A DNA stretch of 5,588 nt from assembly GCA_030613145.1 (NCBI GenBank), contig JAUWMM010000156.1, forward strand, positions 1 through 5,588. Reading direction: 5' to 3'. Under the pieces are notes generated by a model that searched no databases, was not told the origin of the DNA, and saw only the letters and a list, made by a program, of their open reading frames with translations. The position numbers and the translations under genes are program-made. Below, one piece after another: positions 4,480 to 5,588 of this stretch. The stretch's first letter is position 1; every line of letters begins with the position of its first letter. The DNA comes from Desulfobacterales bacterium. GTDB taxonomy: Bacteria > Desulfobacterota > Desulfobacteria > Desulfobacterales > C00003060.

Positions 4480-5588
4480 TCACACTTCCATGCTAGACAG
4501 CCTCTCCAGGCCCAGCCGCATGGGCCAGAACACGGCCAATACATTGATCACAGCCGCCAATAAAAAGGAAAGAGTGATCCACACCCAGTGGGCCAGAGGT
4601 ATTGCCTCCCCGCGAAGCCTGGCCATAAAAATTGTGTAGACGGAACCCGCCTCCAGGACGATGATTAATCCGATAAAACCCATACACAGGAACATAAAGA
4701 GCAAGCCGCCAAACCCAGTGGCCACCTGCGCCATGTTCTCAAGACGAAAATTAGGGTAGGCAGCACCCAAACCCACACCCATGGCCGTGATACCAAATAC
4801 CATGAAAAAGACAGTGATTGTGGAAAGTCCCATCATAAAGGGGGTCACCGAGAGCAACTTGTTTGAAAGCACGACAAGTGTTTCAGATAAGATGAGCAGA
4901 GGTCCCAGGTACGTCCAGAACTTCACCCAAAGGAAGGTCTTCAGTGGGACGGGTGCCGACCTTATTATCCAAAAGGCCTGTCCCTCGATACTTACAGCGG
5001 GGAATACAAATCGTACAGCAATGGCGGCAAGCACAAAACCGGCCAGGCCTATGTTCAAAAACGACAGGATGTTTTGGAGATAGAAGGTTTTGATCGGAGA
5101 CTTGTCTAAAGGCAGCACCTTGAAGTTATAAAGATAGACGACGATGAGGGCCAACAACAAAAAGAGCTGAGACCACTGGGTGTTATCCCGAAAGAAGGTC
5201 TTTATGTCTTTCGAGAAAAGTGCGCTGATCCTGCCGGAAATCGGCAGAGGCAGCTTCCGATAATTTCCAAAGAATTTTCTGCTCCGCAGGGCCCGGCAGG
5301 CCACCTGGGCCTTTGAAACGCCTTTGAAATAAAAGATACGAGCGAGCTTTACCTCGAGAAAAACCAAGGACAAAGCCCCGGTCGTAGAAAGCCCCAAATA
5401 AAACAAGGCCTTACCGCTCTCGTCCGTCAGGACAGGCCATAAGGTCTCGAGTATCCATGTGGTAGGTAGAAACGGAGAACCTGGGGCCTCTAGAGACCTG
5501 AGATAACCAGCCAGGGTAGCCAGGGCGGTCGGGTCTACCAATCTTTCCGGTCTCATGAATCGAAACAAAAAATATAACAGGATGACCA
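4480..5588 (-). CDS. C-terminal part of a polytopic membrane protein, probable ABC-exporter membrane subunit
   Basis: The last 368 codons of a minus-strand gene that enters from the right edge. No start is in view: the frame is open to the edge, where it reads VILLYFLF, so the in-frame TTG at 5568 and the ATG at 5556 are probably internal. Hydrophobic segments fall at about residues 57-81, 139-153, 172-196, 222-241, 253-276, 288-313 and 333-353, counted from the first full codon. Between the first two is a basic cytosolic stretch with DIKTFFRDNTQWSQL, and later FVFPAVSIEGQAFWIIRSAP. Both resemble, from memory, the putative ABC-exporter membrane family (Pfam ABC_tran_2), whose members usually lie next to an ATP-binding subunit gene. 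No ATPase is visible here; it would be expected upstream, beyond 5588. The substrate is unknown. It ends 266 bp before coaBC and is probably transcribed separately. Confidence 0.7.
   Translation of the reverse strand, partial: VILLYFLFRFMRPERLVDPTALATLAGYLRSLEAPGSPFLPTTWILETLWPVLTDESGKALFYLGLSTTGALSLVFLEVKLARIFYFKGVSKAQVACRALRSRKFFGNYRKLPLPISGRISALFSKDIKTFFRDNTQWSQLFLLLALIVVYLYNFKVLPLDKSPIKTFYLQNILSFLNIGLAGFVLAAIAVRFVFPAVSIEGQAFWIIRSAPVPLKTFLWVKFWTYLGPLLILSETLVVLSNKLLSVTPFMMGLSTITVFFMVFGITAMGVGLGAAYPNFRLENMAQVATGFGGLLFMFLCMGFIGLIIVLEAGSVYTIFMARLRGEAIPLAHWVWITLSFLLAAVINVLAVFWPMRLGLERLSSMEV

Noticed and set aside
5556..5568. Start of the right-hand membrane protein at the TTG (5568) or ATG (5556)
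   Set aside because: The frame stays open to the window edge with a hydrophobic sequence (VILLYF), so these codons are most likely internal and the gene is cut by the window.

Overview
The window looks like chromosomal DNA from a Gram-negative bacterium, most likely a Desulfobacterota (deltaproteobacterial) lineage. That placement is an inference. It rests on the grouping of CoaBC, a type-4 uracil-DNA glycosylase and a long NfeD protein on one strand, on a GAF-type N-terminus that resembles deltaproteobacterial GspE/PulE-like ATPases, and on intergenic DNA full of small hairpin and heptanucleotide repeats. No database search was possible.

All six credible genes are on the minus strand, so transcription runs from high to low coordinates. 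In that order: (1) 5588-4480, the C-terminal part of a polytopic membrane protein resembling putative ABC-exporter membrane subunits, whose 5' end lies outside the window; (2) a 266-bp gap holding a heptamer array, a good sigma70-type promoter and a short hairpin repeat, the last lying in the predicted coaBC leader; (3) 4213-3017, coaBC, coenzyme A biosynthesis; (4) a 460-bp gap (2557-3016) without a gene, a mosaic of repeats: GC-rich hairpins, two heptamer arrays and a 181-bp nested palindrome with 15-bp perfect terminal inverted repeats; (5) 2556-1837, a type-4 (Fe-S) uracil-DNA glycosylase; (6) 1850-564, a full-length NfeD-type membrane serine protease whose start overlaps the end of the glycosylase gene; (7) a promoter near 500-528, then a 75-residue two-helix membrane protein (446-219) and the first 55 codons of a further gene (167-1), perhaps a GAF-domain GspE/PulE-type ATPase.

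The glycosylase and nfeD form a tight, probably translationally coupled pair. The 75-residue gene and the partial gene after it probably form a second unit. CoaBC has its own promoter. Apart from proximity, nothing links coenzyme A synthesis, uracil repair and membrane proteolysis in function.

I see no CRISPR array, tRNA, rRNA, transposase, toxin-antitoxin pair or defence gene. The genes are of recognisable families; the unusual content is in the two intergenic regions. There, a palindromic MITE-like element is bracketed by 18-bp near-identical direct repeats, a shorter relative of it sits in the coaBC leader, and three heptanucleotide arrays of different sequence share the same 7-bp period.
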